Shown here piece after piece: positions 8,245 to 16,670 of a stretch of 64,000 nt of DNA (its first letter is position 1; every line of letters begins with the position of its first letter). The stretch is from Sphingomonas sp. (GTDB lineage Bacteria; Pseudomonadota; Alphaproteobacteria; Sphingomonadales; Sphingomonadaceae): the NCBI RefSeq assembly GCF_029239295.1, contig NZ_JAQZBC010000004.1, forward strand, positions 62,001 to 126,000, in the 5' to 3' direction. The notes beneath the pieces were generated by a model. The model worked only from the letters and a program-made list of their open reading frames with translations. It did no database searches and had not been told where the DNA came from. Made by a program: the position numbers and the translations under genes.

Positions 8245-9033
8245 ATGGCGATGTCGCTCCTTGGCCGTTCTGCGGCCCTCCTCGTCCTTGGCACAACAGG
8301 GGTGACGGGCGCTGTCGCGCAGGAGGGGCCACGCCGCACCCGGATCGCGGCCGGGCCTCAGCTCGTTCCCAGATACCCCGGCTACAAGGGCGTCGTCCTG
8401 CGGCCGTTCCTGGATTTCAGTCGTTCGCGCGGCGATGCACCGTTCGTGTTCGAGGCGGCGGACGAAAGTGCCAGCATCTCTGTGTTCGACACTGATGGTC
8501 TGGCGATCGGCCCCACGTTGAGCTTCGAAGGGTCGCGCCGGACGCGCGATGTGCCCGGCGTGCGCGGTGTCGGCTTTACCGTGGAGCCCGGCGTGTTCGC
8601 GCAATACGAACTGGCTGCGCCGCTGCGCGCGCGCCTTGAGCTGCGTCAGGGTATCGGCGGGCACAAGGGCCTGGCCGGTGTCGCCAGCGTCGATTATGTC
8701 GCGCGCGACCGCGATGAATGGCTGTTCGCCATCGGCCCCCGGGTCACCTACTCCAACGGCAAGTACCAGCGTGCCTATTTTGGCGTGCCGGTCGAGTCCG
8801 TTGCCGCATCCGGCCTCCCTGCGTTCCGCCCCTCCGGCGGGGTCCAGGCACTCGGTGCCAATGCCGGCTTCCTGAAGCAGCTGACGCCGCAATGGGGCGT
8901 CTATGCCTATGGCAAGTATGACCGGCTGGTCGACGATGCCGGCCGCTCGCCCGTTGTCAGGCGCTATGGCTCGCGCGATCAATGGTCCGGCGGCGTGTCG
9001 CTGACCTACACGTTCAGGGGCCATCGCGACTGA
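8245..9033 (+). CDS. MipA/OmpV family outer-membrane protein
   Basis: A 262-residue secreted beta-barrel protein. Residues 1-25 are a signal peptide ending AVAQ. The mature part begins with RIAAGPQLVPRYPGYKG, typical of MipA/OmpV, and has alternating aromatic/hydrophobic strands including YVARDRDEWLFAIGPRVTYS and ending SLTYTF. In E. coli MipA is a scaffold for murein enzymes; in other bacteria OmpV-like proteins are porins or adhesins. It follows the glycosyltransferase by 9 bp and may share its transcript. Confidence 0.85.
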   Translation: MAMSLLGRSAALLVLGTTGVTGAVAQEGPRRTRIAAGPQLVPRYPGYKGVVLRPFLDFSRSRGDAPFVFEAADESASISVFDTDGLAIGPTLSFEGSRRTRDVPGVRGVGFTVEPGVFAQYELAAPLRARLELRQGIGGHKGLAGVASVDYVARDRDEWLFAIGPRVTYSNGKYQRAYFGVPVESVAASGLPAFRPSGGVQALGANAGFLKQLTPQWGVYAYGKYDRLVDDAGRSPVVRRYGSRDQWSGGVSLTYTFRGHRD

Positions 9034-9042
9034 GCGACAGGT

Positions 9043-9074
9043 CTTGAAGTCGCCGCCAGCGCGCGCGACATAGG
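9043..9074 (+). promoter_or_regulatory. Possible heat-shock (sigma-32) promoter of clpP
   Basis: CTTGAAG at 9043 matches the sigma-32 -35 element well. The -10 side (CGCGACATAGG, from 9063) matches poorly, and the spacing is near the upper limit. It is suggested mainly because clpP is a classical heat-shock gene. Confidence 0.3.
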
Positions 9075-9104
9075 TCATCCTGAAAGAACAAGAGAGAGCC
9101 TTCC

Positions 9105-9794
9105 ATGCACAACCCGTTCGAGACCGGCGACTTTGCAGGTGCCCTGGCACGCGCCGGGGTCGGCATGCAGCCGACGCAGGCAGGTCTCGTCCCGATCGTC
9201 ATCGAGCAATCAAATCGTGGCGAACGGTCCTTCGATATCTTCAGCCGGCTGCTGCGCGAGCGCATCGTGTTCGTCACGGGCGGCGTTGAGGATGGCATGG
9301 CAAGCCTGATCACGGCGCAGCTGCTGTTCCTGGAATCGGAAAATCCGAAGAAGGACATCTTCATGTACATCAACTCGCCGGGCGGTGTCGTCACGGCGGG
9401 CATGGCGATCCATGACACGATGCAGTACATCCGCCCGCGTGTGGGCACAGTCTGCATCGGTCAGGCCGCGTCGATGGGTAGCTTCCTGCTCTCGGCCGGC
9501 GAGCCGGGGATGCGCGTGGCGCTGACCAACGCCCGGATCATGATTCACCAGCCGTCGGGCGGTGCGCAGGGCATGGCCAGCGACATCGAGATCCAGGCGC
9601 GCGAGATCCTGCGCATCCGGCATCGGATGAACGAGCTGTACGCCAAGTACACCGGTCAGCCGATCGAGGTGATCGAGCGGGCGATGGATCGTGACAAGTT
9701 CATGAGCACCGACGAGGCCAAGGAATTCGGCATGATCGACGAGGTGTTCGACAAGCGGCCTGCACCGGCCGACGATACGGCTGCCGCTGCCTGA
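9105..9794 (+). CDS. clpP: ATP-dependent Clp protease proteolytic subunit
   Basis: A 229-residue serine peptidase that assembles into the tetradecameric ClpP barrel. The catalytic triad is visible: Ser123 in GQAASMGS, His148 in IMIHQP and Asp197 in DRDKFMS. The strand motif FMYINSPGG is also present. Compared with E. coli it has an N-terminal extension of about 25 residues (possible propeptide) and a short acidic/Ala-rich tail. It lies 79 bp before clpX in the usual order, so ClpX is the obvious partner. Confidence 0.97.
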   Translation: MHNPFETGDFAGALARAGVGMQPTQAGLVPIVIEQSNRGERSFDIFSRLLRERIVFVTGGVEDGMASLITAQLLFLESENPKKDIFMYINSPGGVVTAGMAIHDTMQYIRPRVGTVCIGQAASMGSFLLSAGEPGMRVALTNARIMIHQPSGGAQGMASDIEIQAREILRIRHRMNELYAKYTGQPIEVIERAMDRDKFMSTDEAKEFGMIDEVFDKRPAPADDTAAAA

Positions 9795-9810
9795 TCGGCG
9801 TTGGCCTCTT

Positions 9811-9856
9811 TCCGGCATTGCCGGATCATGACTGGCCGGGTTACCATGCCCGGCCG
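9811..9856 (+). other. Two hairpins in the clpP-clpX gap
   Basis: TCCGGC-ATT-GCCGGA (9811-9825) and GGCCGGG-N8-CCCGGCC (9834-9855) lie between clpP and clpX. Neither is followed by a T-tract. They may be RNA processing or stability elements that separate clpP and clpX expression rather than terminators. Confidence 0.55.
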
Positions 9857-9873
9857 GCAAAGGATGTGATTGA

Positions 9874-11142
9874 ATGACCAAGCTCAGCGGCGGTGACTCG
9901 AAGAGCACGCTCTATTGCTCCTTCTGCGGCAAGTCGCAGCACGAGGTTCGCAAGCTCATCGCAGGACCGACCGTGTTCATCTGCGATGAATGCGTCGAGC
10001 TGTGCAACGACATCATCCGCGAGGAAACGAAGTCGGCGCTCGTCTCGAAGAAGGACGGCGGCGTTCCGACGCCGCAGGAGATCTGCGACGTTCTCGACGA
10101 TTATGTGATCGGTCAGAAGCAGGCCAAGCGCGTGCTGTCGGTGGCGGTGCATAACCACTACAAGCGGCTGAACCACGGCGCCAAGGGCGCGGACGTGGAG
10201 CTTGCCAAGTCGAACATCCTGCTCGTCGGCCCCACGGGCTGCGGCAAGACGCTGCTGGCCCAGACGCTCGCCCGCATCCTCGACGTGCCGTTCACCATGG
10301 CGGACGCGACGACGCTGACGGAAGCCGGCTATGTCGGCGAGGATGTCGAGAACATCATCCTGAAGCTGCTGCAGGCATCCGACTATAACGTCGAGCGGGC
10401 GCAGCGAGGCATCGTCTACATCGACGAGATCGACAAGATCAGCCGCAAGGCCGAGAATCCGTCGATCACGCGCGACGTTTCGGGCGAGGGTGTTCAGCAG
10501 GCGCTGCTCAAGCTGATGGAAGGCACTACCGCCTCCGTTCCGCCGCAGGGCGGCCGCAAGCATCCGCAGCAGGAATTCCTGCAGGTCGACACGACGAACA
10601 TCCTGTTCATCTGCGGCGGCGCCTTCTCGGGTCTCGAGAAGATCATCGGCGATCGTCTGCAGGGCAAGTCGATCGGCTTTGGCGCCTATGTAGCCACTCC
10701 GGAGGAGCGCCGCACCGGCGAAGTGCTGCGATCGACTGAGCCGGAGGATCTGCTGAAGTTCGGCCTGATCCCCGAGTTCGTCGGCCGTCTGCCCGTGATC
10801 GCTACGCTGGAGGATCTCGACATTCCGGCGCTGGTGAAGATCCTGAGCGAGCCGAAGAACGCGCTGGTCAAGCAGTACCAGAAGCTGTTCGAAATGGAGG
10901 AGGTGAAGCTGGGCTTCACCGACGACGCGCTGGTGACCGTGGCCAAGAAGGCGATCGAACGAAAGACCGGTGCGCGTGGTCTCCGCTCGATACTCGAAGG
11001 CATCCTGCTCGATACCATGTTCGATCTGCCGGGTATGGAGTCGGTCGATGAGGTGATGATCGACAAGGACGTGGTGGACGGCCGCAAGGAGCCGATCCGC
11101 GTCTATGCCGAGAAGAAAAAGGCGGGCAGCGACGCTGCCTGA
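9874..11142 (+). CDS. clpX: ATP-dependent Clp protease ATP-binding subunit ClpX
   Basis: A 422-residue AAA+ unfoldase that feeds substrates, including tmRNA-tagged proteins, to ClpP. The N-terminal zinc-binding domain has CSFC at about residue 14 and CDEC-VELC near 39-45. The Walker A motif is [10 protein letters not shown] near residue 118 and Walker B is [10 protein letters not shown] near 178. The conserved [19 protein letters not shown] follows, and the sensor-2 arginine lies in GARGLRSI near 368. Full length with no anomaly. A terminator follows at 11209. Confidence 0.98.
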   Translation: MTKLSGGDSKSTLYCSFCGKSQHEVRKLIAGPTVFICDECVELCNDIIREETKSALVSKKDGGVPTPQEICDVLDDYVIGQKQAKRVLSVAVHNHYKRLNHGAKGADVELAKSNILLVGPTGCGKTLLAQTLARILDVPFTMADATTLTEAGYVGEDVENIILKLLQASDYNVERAQRGIVYIDEIDKISRKAENPSITRDVSGEGVQQALLKLMEGTTASVPPQGGRKHPQQEFLQVDTTNILFICGGAFSGLEKIIGDRLQGKSIGFGAYVATPEERRTGEVLRSTEPEDLLKFGLIPEFVGRLPVIATLEDLDIPALVKILSEPKNALVKQYQKLFEMEEVKLGFTDDALVTVAKKAIERKTGARGLRSILEGILLDTMFDLPGMESVDEVMIDKDVVDGRKEPIRVYAEKKKAGSDAA

Positions 11143-11208
11143 CCCGGTCGCCGGGTACACCGGCGATCGATAGGACGTCAGTAGGCGCCCTCACGCGAAA
11201 TGATGGGA

Positions 11209-11243
11209 AGCGGGTGCCCGACGACGGCACCCGCTTTCTTTTT
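11209..11243 (+). terminator. Intrinsic terminator after clpX
   Basis: AGCGGGTGCC (11209-11218) pairs perfectly with GGCACCCGCT (11226-11235) around a 7-nt loop and is followed by TTCTTTTT. Confidence 0.9.
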
Positions 11244-11357
11244 GCCTGGTAGTCCTCGGCGGGTGTTCATGACCCAAACACGGCACACTCGCCCCGGATT
11301 GATCTATTGGCCCGCGTTCTCCACGCTGCCCCTTGTCTGGCGCAGCGGGAGGCTCTG

Positions 11358-11984
11358 GTGGGTTCAGCGATTAACACCGAAGGCGCGCCGCACTCGGCCG
11401 TGCGGATGGCAGGCAGTGTCGATCGAGAGCGCGTCGCCACGATGCTGGCGCGCGCCTTTGCCGATGATCCTGGGATGTCGTGGATCTTTCCCGACCCCGA
11501 AGATCGCGCCCGGCGCCTCGTGCGGCTGTTCGCCTTGCTCTTCGACGAGGATGCCGCGGGCATGCGGTTGGTTGCCGGTGAGGGCGCCGCGGCGACGCTG
11601 TGGCGGGCGCCTGGAATGGCAAAGACCGGTACGCTGCGCCTGTTAGGCCAGGCGCGGCCGTTGTGGCGCGCGTTGGGAAGCAAGATCCCGCGCGCGCTGA
11701 GCGTCTCCAACGCGGTGGAGACGCACATGCCCACGGGAGACTTCTGGTATCTTCACTTGGCGGGCTGCGATCCGGCGGCGCAGGGCAGGGGGCTGGGCGG
11801 TCTGGTGGTCAGGGCGGGCCTTCAGCGTGTCGCCGGGCGCTTCCCCGCCTATCTGGAGACGTCCACCGAGCGGAACCTGGGGTTCTACGGCGCGATCGGT
11901 TTTCAGGTGACGAAGGAGTGGCGGGTTCCGGGCGGTGGCCCGCGCTTCTGGTCGATGATGAGACAGCCGGATCCGCTATCCTGA
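11358..11984 (+). CDS. GNAT family N-acetyltransferase
   Basis: A 208-residue protein with GNAT features. An N-terminal helix region is followed by the acetyl-CoA-binding strand and loop WYLHLAGCDPAAQGRGLGG (R/Q-x-x-G-x-G/A near residues 137-142). After it come YLETSTERNLGFYGAIGF, where the N..FY..GF pattern closes the fold, and a C-terminal RFWSMMR. Substrate unknown. GTG 11358 was chosen because GGGAGG lies five bases upstream; an in-frame start at 11307 lacks a comparable site. It stands alone between two terminator-like elements. Confidence 0.8.
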   Translation: MGSAINTEGAPHSAVRMAGSVDRERVATMLARAFADDPGMSWIFPDPEDRARRLVRLFALLFDEDAAGMRLVAGEGAAATLWRAPGMAKTGTLRLLGQARPLWRALGSKIPRALSVSNAVETHMPTGDFWYLHLAGCDPAAQGRGLGGLVVRAGLQRVAGRFPAYLETSTERNLGFYGAIGFQVTKEWRVPGGGPRFWSMMRQPDPLS

Positions 11985-12031
11985 CGCCGCTGAGGGCGCG
12001 CAGAGGCCCTTGTGAGGTGCTCCACGTGAAA

Positions 12032-12057
12032 GGGGCTTCGACTTGCGTCGGAGCCCC
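12032..12057 (-). terminator. Terminator of the deoxyhypusine-synthase homologue (bidirectional stem)
   Basis: GGGGCTTCGAC (12032-12042) pairs with GTCGGAGCCCC (12047-12057) around TTGC. On the minus strand the stem is followed by TTTC. It lies just beyond the stop codon of the minus-strand gene and may also serve the convergent GNAT gene. Confidence 0.75.
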
Positions 12058-12067
12058 TCCTGATGGC

Positions 12068-13147
12068 TTAGGCGAACAGCTTGGCCCAACCGCGCTTCGC
12101 ACGATCCTTCCAGTGCCCGCGGTGATAGGCGTCGCTGGCGAGCAGCGGCATCACCGAACCGGCTTCCGCGAAGACCATCTGCTCGATGCCGGTGTTCACC
12201 TTGCCCCAGCTGGCGGCTTCCTGAAGCGTCGACGACGAGCAGGCACCGTCGCGCACGTCGGCGACGGTGATCTGCACGGCATATTTGTGCACCTCGACAT
12301 CTTCGTGGCCGAGGATTTCGGCGCAGACCACCGTATCCTGGATGAAGTTCTTCGGCACGCCGCCACCGATCATCAGGAGGCCGGTGGTACCCGCCTGGAT
12401 CTTGATCTCGGTCAGCTCGCGGAAATCCGCCACGGCGTCGATCATCAGATACGGCTTGCCTTCCTTGGCGCGGTCGACCTGGTGCTTGACCAGGCCGAAC
12501 CCGGCCGAGCTGTCGACGAACGCCGGGCAGAAGATCGGCACATCATGCTCATAGGCGAGCTTGACGAGGCTGTTCTCCTTCTTGCCGTGCTCGACCAGGT
12601 ACTTGCCCATCTCGCGGATGAAGGCGCGCGACGAATAGGCCTTGGGCTCTAGCTCGTTCGCGATCTTGTTGATCGTGAAGTCGCAGTCCTGCAGCTGCTG
12701 CTCGTCGATGTACGTGTCGTAGATGCGGTCGATGTAGAGCGAACGCAGCGTATCGTCGTCCGGCACCTCGAGTGCCTGATAGTGCTTGTGGCCAAGGCCT
12801 TCGAAGAAGTCCATGTCGACAATGGTCGCGCCGGTGGCGACGATGCAGTCGACCATGTTGTTGCGGACGAGATCGGCATAGAGATCCATGCAACCGCCGG
12901 CCGAGGTCGAACCGGCAATGACGAGCACGACGGTGCAGTCCTTGTCGGCCAGCATCTCGTTGTAGATCTTCGTTGCACGGCCGAGGTCACGGCTGGTGAA
13001 GCTCATGTCGCTCATCGCGTCGACGATCGGACGCGCGTCGAACGACTTGATGTCGATGTGCTTCACCTGCTTCGACAGCAATTCCGCCTTGCGCGTGTCG
13101 TTGATCGGCGCGTTTGCCGCCGCGGTCTTCGTGAGGGTGTCAGTCAT
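12068..13147 (-). CDS. Deoxyhypusine synthase-like protein (probable polyamine aminobutyltransferase)
   Basis: A 359-residue homologue of deoxyhypusine synthase. The NAD- and spermidine-binding family features are visible: VIAGSTSAGGCMDLYADLV near residue 73, GATIVDMDFFEGLGH near 103, LLMIGGGVPKNFIQ near 257, and the catalytic-type lysine in ASWGKVN (Lys316). Bacteria lack eIF5A, the substrate of the eukaryotic enzyme. Bacterial homologues are therefore thought to move the aminobutyl group to another acceptor, such as putrescine or agmatine, giving homospermidine or a related polyamine. The adjacent upstream ornithine decarboxylase, in the same direction, would supply putrescine and fits that role. 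ATG 13147 has GAGAG upstream; ATG 13162 is an alternative. Confidence 0.87.
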   Translation of the reverse strand: MTDTLTKTAAANAPINDTRKAELLSKQVKHIDIKSFDARPIVDAMSDMSFTSRDLGRATKIYNEMLADKDCTVVLVIAGSTSAGGCMDLYADLVRNNMVDCIVATGATIVDMDFFEGLGHKHYQALEVPDDDTLRSLYIDRIYDTYIDEQQLQDCDFTINKIANELEPKAYSSRAFIREMGKYLVEHGKKENSLVKLAYEHDVPIFCPAFVDSSAGFGLVKHQVDRAKEGKPYLMIDAVADFRELTEIKIQAGTTGLLMIGGGVPKNFIQDTVVCAEILGHEDVEVHKYAVQITVADVRDGACSSSTLQEAASWGKVNTGIEQMVFAEAGSVMPLLASDAYHRGHWKDRAKRGWAKLFA

Positions 13148-13254
13148 GGGTTGCTCTCGCATGATGGCACACGTCGTTCTGAAGGGGACGCGCTAACCCG
13201 TGAGGACGACGGCGCCCCTGCGAGCGCCGCCGTCTATTCGATGTAGGTCTTGAG

Positions 13255-14487
13255 TTACAGCTTTACGACGTTGGACGCCGCTTCGCGTTCCAGCTCCACG
13301 TAGAGGGAGACCATCGGCTCGTCGTCAACGATCACCGTCTCGTCGGATCCGAAACCGTTGAAGGCGGTTCGCATTGCAGAGCCATAGGCGCCGAGCATGC
13401 CGATCTCGATGTAATCGCCCGCCTCGACGTCGGCCGGAAGCAGGAAGGGCCCGGCCATATGGTCGAGATCGTCACATGTCGGGCCGTAGAACGAGAAGGG
13501 ATGATCGCGCACCGTCGACTGTGGCTCGCGCAGCAGCGTGACCGGGAAACGCCAGCCGATATGTGCTGCATCGAACAGCGCGCCATAGGCGCCGTCGTTG
13601 ATATACAGCTCGCTACCGCGGCGCTTTTCGACGCGCACCATGACGCTGCTGTATTCCGCACACAGCGCACGACCCGGTTCGGCCCAAAGCTCGGCCGAAT
13701 AGCTGATCGGCAGGCTCTCGAACGCGCGGTGGATCGTCTCGAAATAAAGCTCGAGCGGCGGTGGCTCCATGCCCGGGTAGGACGACGGGAAGCCGCCGCC
13801 GACGTCGATCACGTCAACCGTCACGGCAGCATCGACGATCGCGCCGCGAACCCGCTCCATCGCGTCCGAATAGGCCTCCGGCGTCATCGCCTGGCTGCCC
13901 ACGTGGAAGCAGATGCCGAGCGCATCGGCGGCCTGGCGGGCGGCGAACAGCAGCGGCTTGGCATCCTGCGGTGCCACGCCGAACTTCGACGCAAGGCTGA
14001 GCTTCGAATGCTCGGACGACACACGCAGGCGAACGCACAGCGTAAGGTCCGCAGCATTGCGGGTCGCGCGCATGATCTTGTCGAGTTCTTCGAGCGAATC
14101 GAGGCTGAACGTGCGGACACCGTGCTTGAAATACGCCTCGGTGATCGCCTCCTCGGCCTTCACCGGATGCATGAAGCACAGCGTCGCTCCGGGCAGCGTC
14201 CGTGCGACCATGCGCACCTCGCCGATCGACGCGACGTCGAAATGCGTGATGCCGTTGTCCCAGAGGATCTGGATGAGCTCAGGCGACGGATTTGCCTTCA
14301 CCGCATACATCGACCGACCCGGAAACTTCTCCACGAAGAACCGAGCGGCACGTGCCGCGGCGTGCGGGCGCACGAGCGTGACCGGTTCGACCGGCTTGCT
14401 CAGTGCAATATCGATGGCGCCCGAAACGGAGTTGCAGGCAACGGTCGAGAGGGACGCTAGCCCCAGCGCGCAATGATCCTGGTGCAA
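13255..14487 (-). CDS. Ornithine decarboxylase-like, fold type III PLP enzyme
   Basis: A 410-residue decarboxylase of the alanine-racemase fold that converts ornithine (possibly also lysine) to the diamine. The PLP lysine is Lys64 in MYAVKANPSPEL. The phosphate-binding segment DVIDVGGGFPSSYPG is present, as are the glycine-rich EPGRALC and the active-site Cys of the ODC motif YGPTCDDLDHM (about residue 339). It ends 107 bp before the deoxyhypusine-synthase homologue and is probably co-transcribed with it. The first codon is a TTG at 14487 with GGAGG nine bases upstream; no better start precedes the conserved region. The roughly 150-bp leader holds a GC-rich hairpin (see separate entry). Confidence 0.88.
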   Translation of the reverse strand: MHQDHCALGLASLSTVACNSVSGAIDIALSKPVEPVTLVRPHAAARAARFFVEKFPGRSMYAVKANPSPELIQILWDNGITHFDVASIGEVRMVARTLPGATLCFMHPVKAEEAITEAYFKHGVRTFSLDSLEELDKIMRATRNAADLTLCVRLRVSSEHSKLSLASKFGVAPQDAKPLLFAARQAADALGICFHVGSQAMTPEAYSDAMERVRGAIVDAAVTVDVIDVGGGFPSSYPGMEPPPLELYFETIHRAFESLPISYSAELWAEPGRALCAEYSSVMVRVEKRRGSELYINDGAYGALFDAAHIGWRFPVTLLREPQSTVRDHPFSFYGPTCDDLDHMAGPFLLPADVEAGDYIEIGMLGAYGSAMRTAFNGFGSDETVIVDDEPMVSLYVELEREAASNVVKL

Positions 14488-14489
14488 TT

Positions 14490-14600
14490 CAAGGGACCTC
14501 CAATGCCAGGGAGGCGAGCCCCCCGGTCTTCAGTTGACGAAATCACTGCCTTGCGGTGGAAGTCCCATGGGGCAGCGGAGGCGCGAGTTAGGTTTAGAGA
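14490..14600 (-). promoter_or_regulatory. Structured leader of the ornithine decarboxylase gene
   Basis: On the minus strand the 5' leader contains a GGGGGG-CTCG-CCTCCC hairpin (about 14510-14525) directly ahead of the GGAGG ribosome-binding site at 14497-14501. The stem is close enough to influence access to the site. Alphaproteobacterial ornithine decarboxylase genes are known to carry the speF RNA motif, and this leader is in the right place. I cannot confirm its consensus by eye. Confidence 0.35.
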
Positions 14601-14653
14601 CCCCATAAGTAAAGAGCTTTTACGGGATACTGTTTCCCGGCAAAGGGTGACAC

Positions 14654-15640
14654 GTGACCATTTTGCGACAGCCCACCCGTGCAGGCGTCCGCGACGCCGC
14701 GGCGAAGATCGCTGCGATCCTCTCGCCGACCCCTCTTTTCGTAAGCGAAATCAAGGGCGTTCCTGTGGCGTTCAAGGCGGAATCGCTGCAACCAATTGGC
14801 GCGTTCAAGATTCGCGGGGCGTGGCATCGGCTCACCGCAATGGACCGCGAGGCGCGCGCAAGAGGCGTTGTGGCGTTCTCCAGCGGCAACCACGCGCAGG
14901 GAATCGCTTGGGCCGCCCGGCGGCTTGGCATGCCAGCTAGCGTAGTGATGCCGGCGGACGCGCCGCGTGCCAAGGTGGAGGGGACGCTGGCGCTGGGCGC
15001 GGAGGTCATTCGCTACGATCGGCAAACCGAATCGCGCGAGCAGATTGCTGCCTCGCTGGCGGAGGCACGCGGCGCGACGCTGGTGCCGAGTTTCGATGAT
15101 CCCTGGATCATCGAGGGGCAAGGTAGTGCAGGGATCGAAGCTGCGGCCCAGATGGAGGCGGCCGGATTCGGGGCGCCGTTACGCGTGCTTGTGCCGTGCG
15201 GGGGTGGCGGCCTTGCCGCGGGTCTCGCGCTGGCGTTGCCCGAGGCGGCGATCACCGTTGTCGAGCCGGAGGGCTGGGACGATATGCGGCGCAGCCTGGA
15301 GGCAAGCTGGATCCTGCCGGTCGAGGATTCGCCGCCCGCAACAGCATGCGACGCGTTGATGACCAAGCAGGTCGCTTCGTTGACGTTCGACGTGCTTTCG
15401 CGCCGTGATGCGCAGGGGGTGGCGGTCAGCGAATTGGATGTCGAACGGGCGCAGCGCTGGGCGGCCGAGAAGCTGCGGCTGGTGGTGGAGCCGGGCGGTG
15501 CTGTTGCCTTGGCGGCATTGCTCGCCGGTAAGGTGGCTGCGCAAGCGGGCACGTTGGTTATTCTGTCCGGCGGCAACGTCGATCGTGACGCTTATGCCCG
15601 AACCCTGGCGGCCACCGAGGAGCACGTGGTCGCGGGCTGA
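14654..15640 (+). CDS. Threonine/serine dehydratase (fold type II PLP enzyme)
   Basis: A 328-residue enzyme that deaminates L-threonine (or serine) to a 2-oxo acid and ammonia. The PLP lysine lies in LQPIGAFKIRGA near residue 49, followed by the asparagine loop FSSGNHAQGIAWAARRLG near 75. The phosphate-binding glycine loop is CGGGGLAAG near residue 180. The C-terminal ACT-type regulatory domain of biosynthetic IlvA is missing, so this is the short catabolic type (TdcB-like). GTG 14654 has AAAGGG upstream. It is divergent from the ornithine decarboxylase. Confidence 0.88.
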   Translation: MTILRQPTRAGVRDAAAKIAAILSPTPLFVSEIKGVPVAFKAESLQPIGAFKIRGAWHRLTAMDREARARGVVAFSSGNHAQGIAWAARRLGMPASVVMPADAPRAKVEGTLALGAEVIRYDRQTESREQIAASLAEARGATLVPSFDDPWIIEGQGSAGIEAAAQMEAAGFGAPLRVLVPCGGGGLAAGLALALPEAAITVVEPEGWDDMRRSLEASWILPVEDSPPATACDALMTKQVASLTFDVLSRRDAQGVAVSELDVERAQRWAAEKLRLVVEPGGAVALAALLAGKVAAQAGTLVILSGGNVDRDAYARTLAATEEHVVAG

Positions 15641-15709
15641 TACGCCCGTCGGCCAGCATACGAATACGGTCGCTCGGACGGGAGGCCAGAGGACGATCAG
15701 AAGGAAATC

Positions 15710-15877
15710 ATGAACGCCATTGCCAATGCAGCCCCGGCGGTTGCGATGCTCGCAGCCTTCGCATGTGTTCTGGGCGGGGGCTGGATGATCCGGTCACGTC
15801 GCGACCCGAAACGCGGGTGGCTGTTGATCGTGATGTCGCTGGTGTTGTTCGGCAATGTCGCGATCTGGACGCTGTAG
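15710..15877 (+). CDS. Small two-helix membrane protein
   Basis: A 55-residue frame, MNAIANAAPAVAM to FGNVAIWTL, with two hydrophobic segments (about 8-25 and 37-53) flanking a basic loop RSRRDPKRG. A good ribosome-binding site (AGAAGGA) lies six bases before the ATG. The hairpin topology with a positive loop and the clear Shine-Dalgarno sequence support a real gene. Function unknown; no family recognised. Confidence 0.65.
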   Translation: MNAIANAAPAVAMLAAFACVLGGGWMIRSRRDPKRGWLLIVMSLVLFGNVAIWTL

Positions 15878-15939
15878 GGCGGCCACGCGCTGGCAGCGCT
15901 ACGGCAGCGGGGAGCTTTTGCCACCCGCTGCCGCAAGGG

Positions 15940-16596
15940 TCACTTGATCGGGCAGTTCGGGTCGAGTCGCATGTCGAGATAGCCATCGACCGACTTCATC
16001 AGGTCACCCATTTCATGTTCGAAGAAATGGTTTGCGCCCGGGATCACGTCGTGATGGATCGTGATATGCTTCTGCGTCCGCAGCTTGTCGACCAGCTTCT
16101 GCGTGGCCGGCGGCGTCGCTACTTCATCCTCTGCGCCCTGGATGATGATGCCCGAGGACGGGCAAGGCGCCAGGAAGGTGAAATCGTACAGGTTTGCAGG
16201 CGGGGCGATCGAGATGAAGCCGCGGATTTCCGGGCGCCGCATCAGCAACTGCATGCCGATCCACGCGCCGAAGCTGAACCCAGCGATCCAGGTCGTGGAC
16301 GCCTCCGGGTGGAAGCTCTGCACCCAATCGAGCGCACTTGCCGCATCAGAGAGTTCGCCGACGCCGTTGTCGAACGTCCCCTGGCTCTTGCCGACCCCGC
16401 GGAAGTTGAACCGGAGCGTCGCAAAGCCGCGCCGCTGAAAGGTCTTGTAGAGCGCCTGGACGATGTGGTTGTTCATCGTGCCGCCGGCCGTAGGGTGCGG
16501 ATGCAGGATCATGGCCACCGGTGCGCGCGGCTTCGGTGCGGGTGCAAAACGACCCTCTAGGCGGCCCTCAGGGCCAGGAAAGATCACTTCAGGCAT
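15940..16596 (-). CDS. Alpha/beta hydrolase
   Basis: A 218-residue cytoplasmic alpha/beta-hydrolase. The oxyanion region is ILHPHPTAGGTMNN near residue 30, the conserved RFNFRGVGKSQG lies near 62, and the nucleophile elbow GFSFGA near residue 106 holds the catalytic serine. The acid is probably the Asp of GAEDEVATP, and the catalytic histidine that of GANHFFEHE near 191. This is the short YfhR/OsmC-like dienelactone-hydrolase-type family often annotated simply as alpha/beta hydrolase. Substrate unknown. It is divergent from the cysteine desulfurase operon across a 74-bp gap. Confidence 0.83.
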   Translation of the reverse strand: MPEVIFPGPEGRLEGRFAPAPKPRAPVAMILHPHPTAGGTMNNHIVQALYKTFQRRGFATLRFNFRGVGKSQGTFDNGVGELSDAASALDWVQSFHPEASTTWIAGFSFGAWIGMQLLMRRPEIRGFISIAPPANLYDFTFLAPCPSSGIIIQGAEDEVATPPATQKLVDKLRTQKHITIHHDVIPGANHFFEHEMGDLMKSVDGYLDMRLDPNCPIK

Positions 16597-16670
16597 CGTT
16601 ACTCTTGTCGTGTGAAGGACGCCGGGTGTGGCGCCATGGTTGCCGCACTATATAGGGGGTGCATCGGAAT

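Noticed and set aside
7264..9150. 628-residue open frame on the minus strand
   Set aside because: Antisense to the glycosyltransferase and MipA genes, with His/Gln/Arg-rich composition typical of GC-rich shadow frames and no domain.
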